Of a stretch of 49,994 nucleotides of DNA, positions 49,050 to 49,994 are shown piece after piece (position 1 is the first letter of the stretch; the number at the start of each line of letters is the position of its first letter). A model generated the notes under the pieces. The model ran no database searches and was not told where the DNA came from. It was given only the letters and a program-made list of their open reading frames with translations. This DNA comes from Myxococcales bacterium (lineage in GTDB: Bacteria; Myxococcota_A; Polyangia; Polyangiales; Polyangiaceae), in NCBI GenBank assembly GCA_013297655.1, contig JAAFHV010000034.1, forward strand, positions 1 to 49,994, given 5' to 3'. A program made the position numbers and the translations under genes.

Positions 49050-49679
49050 ATGAAGCTCTATCACCATCCATTGTCGTCGAATGCTCGTAAGCCCTTGATG
49101 GTCGCGAGCGCGCTCGGCGTCGAGCTCGAGCTCCACAACGTGGCGCTGGAGAAGGGCGAGCAAAAGCGCGCCGAGTTCCTCGCGCTCAACCCGTCGGGCG
49201 CCGTCCCCGTGCTCGTCGACGGCGATCTGGTGCTCCCCGAATCGAACGCCATTATGGTTTATCTGTGCGAAATCGCGGGGGAAAAGGGCGAAGTGCTCTA
49301 TCCCCGCGGGGCGAAGGCGCATGCCCCGATCTTGCGGTGGCTGTTCTGGGCGTCGAACCACATGGGCCCTGCGATCGCGGGTTTGAACTTCGAGAACAAC
49401 TTGAAGAAGCTCTTTGGTCAGGGCGAGGCGGACGCAGGGCAGGTCGCGCGTCACGAGCGCTTCTTCACCCAGTTCGCGAGCGTGCTCGACGGCGTGCTCG
49501 CGGGCTCGAAGTACCTCGTCGCCGACGCGCCGACCCTCGCCGATTATGGGGTATCTGCGCCGTTCATGTACGAGAAGGCGGCGAAGCTCCCCATGGATGG
49601 ATACGAGCACCTTCGCGCGTGGCTCGGTCGTATGCACGAGACCGACGCGTGGAAGAAGACCGACCCGTTCAAGGGGTGA
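49050..49679 (+). CDS. Glutathione S-transferase
   Basis: A 209-residue GST. The thioredoxin-like N-terminal domain has 'LYHHPLSSNARKPLMVASAL' (active-site Ser in 'SSNARK'), 'FLALNPSGAVPVLVDGDLVL' (cis-Pro before the beta strand) and 'PESNAIMVYLCE' (glutathione gamma-Glu contact). The all-helical C-terminal domain carries 'YLVADAPTLADYGVSAPFMY', the GST N-capping box. Start ATG 49050 matches the family N-terminus; the upstream extension to 49005 is not conserved in type. It is a single gene with its own terminator 90 bases downstream. Confidence 0.92.
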   Translation: MKLYHHPLSSNARKPLMVASALGVELELHNVALEKGEQKRAEFLALNPSGAVPVLVDGDLVLPESNAIMVYLCEIAGEKGEVLYPRGAKAHAPILRWLFWASNHMGPAIAGLNFENNLKKLFGQGEADAGQVARHERFFTQFASVLDGVLAGSKYLVADAPTLADYGVSAPFMYEKAAKLPMDGYEHLRAWLGRMHETDAWKKTDPFKG

Positions 49680-49771
49680 CTCCCGCGCGCACGAGCTCCC
49701 GACGCAGCGCGCCGACTGCACTGCCCGCGTCGATCGTGGGGAGTGCGCCGCGCGCGCGAAATAGGCAATCT

Positions 49772-49808
49772 TCGGCCCGAACGCACCGCGCGCCGGGCCG
49801 AGGTTTTT
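49772..49808 (+). terminator. Intrinsic terminator after the GST gene
   Basis: TCGGCCCG (49772-49779) pairs exactly with CGGGCCGA (49794-49801) across 14 bases and is followed by GGTTTTT (49802-49808). Confidence 0.68.
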
Positions 49809-49814
49809 GCAGGT

Positions 49815-49994
49815 TTACGGCAGCACCGTGCCGGTGAGGGCGAGGGCGGTAGGCGGGCCTTGCATGAGGACGAGGATGCTCTTTGCGCCGAGAAGATAGG
49901 GCCCGAGGTAGAAGTATCCCTCTGCTCCGCGCGCGTTCAGCTTCGTGAGCAGGGCGTTCGTGTCGCCGCCCGGCTCGTCCTCGATTGCGTACTT
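49815..49994 (-). CDS. Minus-strand gene, C-terminal 59 codons (cut by window edge)
   Basis: The minus strand is open from the right edge of the window to a TAA at 49815-49817. The 59 residues include 'EDEPGGDTNALLTKLNARGA' and 'GYFYLGPYLLGAKSILVLMQ' and end 'LALTGTVLP'. This is a balanced, protein-like sequence, convergent with the GST gene, with the GST terminator just before its stop. 'LNARGAEGYFYLGPY' resembles the small repeats of secreted proteins that read as one blade or sheet, but I do not recognise a family. The start lies outside the window. Confidence 0.7.
   Translation of the reverse strand, partial: KYAIEDEPGGDTNALLTKLNARGAEGYFYLGPYLLGAKSILVLMQGPPTALALTGTVLP

Noticed and set aside
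1-49994. Insertion sequences, prophage, CRISPR arrays, toxin-antitoxin or restriction systems
   Set aside because: I looked for transposase DDE motifs, integrases, regularly spaced repeats, and small paired toxin genes and saw none. The only tandem array (26.97-27.10 kb) has no spacers.

Overview
The window is GC-rich, densely coding DNA. It carries many Ala/Pro-rich lipoproteins, a Ser/Thr protein kinase, a sigma-54 response regulator, multi-PAS histidine kinases and a FIST/CheA-like signalling cluster. This gene mix and codon style fit a Myxococcota (Polyangia/Sorangiineae-like) chromosome. That assignment is an inference from gene content; there is no rRNA or other marker gene here. I found no tRNA, rRNA, CRISPR array, integrase or transposase.

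Positions 1-10.5 kb look like a stress or low-oxygen island that is partly decayed. It holds the 3' end of groEL, a small conserved-looking protein, a Tat-exported Acg-type nitroreductase, and a second nitroreductase with a disturbed 5' end. It also holds a universal stress protein lacking its ATP-motif half, an OmpA fragment, a DnaK lacking most of its ATPase domain, and a 22-codon BON-like remnant. It ends with a membrane protein coupled to a sigma-54 activator, and a hemerythrin gene preceded by a candidate sigma-54 promoter.

Positions 10.5-27 kb are mostly envelope and secreted genes. They include lipoproteins, a copper type II monooxygenase with a cytochrome-c-like motif, an acetate/succinate transporter homologue, a GIDE-like membrane protein, a TPR-rich lipoprotein coupled to a DUF58 protein, an RCK protein without a potassium selectivity filter, a protein kinase and a LamG-domain protein. 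A 22-bp tandem repeat lies at the convergent junction near 27.0 kb.

Positions 27-37.5 kb hold a KGG-repeat stress protein, a polytopic membrane protein, a four-PAS histidine kinase, and a tightly coupled DUF2760-Hsp70-Hsp70-small protein operon. Positions 37.5-40.4 kb hold acylphosphatase, a short-chain dehydrogenase coupled to a VOC-domain lipoprotein, and a divergent LysR regulator with a 16-bp palindrome.

Positions 40.5-45.4 kb form a compact signalling cluster: FIST sensor plus PAS/Hpt/CheA-like kinase in one direction, and CheY, CheX-like and SpoIIE/RsbU-type phosphatase in the other. The right end (45.5-50 kb) has a decayed ORF tail, a HEAT/TPR-type protein with a partial copy of itself at 40.35 kb, two lipoproteins, a glutathione S-transferase and the cut 3' end of an unidentified minus-strand gene.
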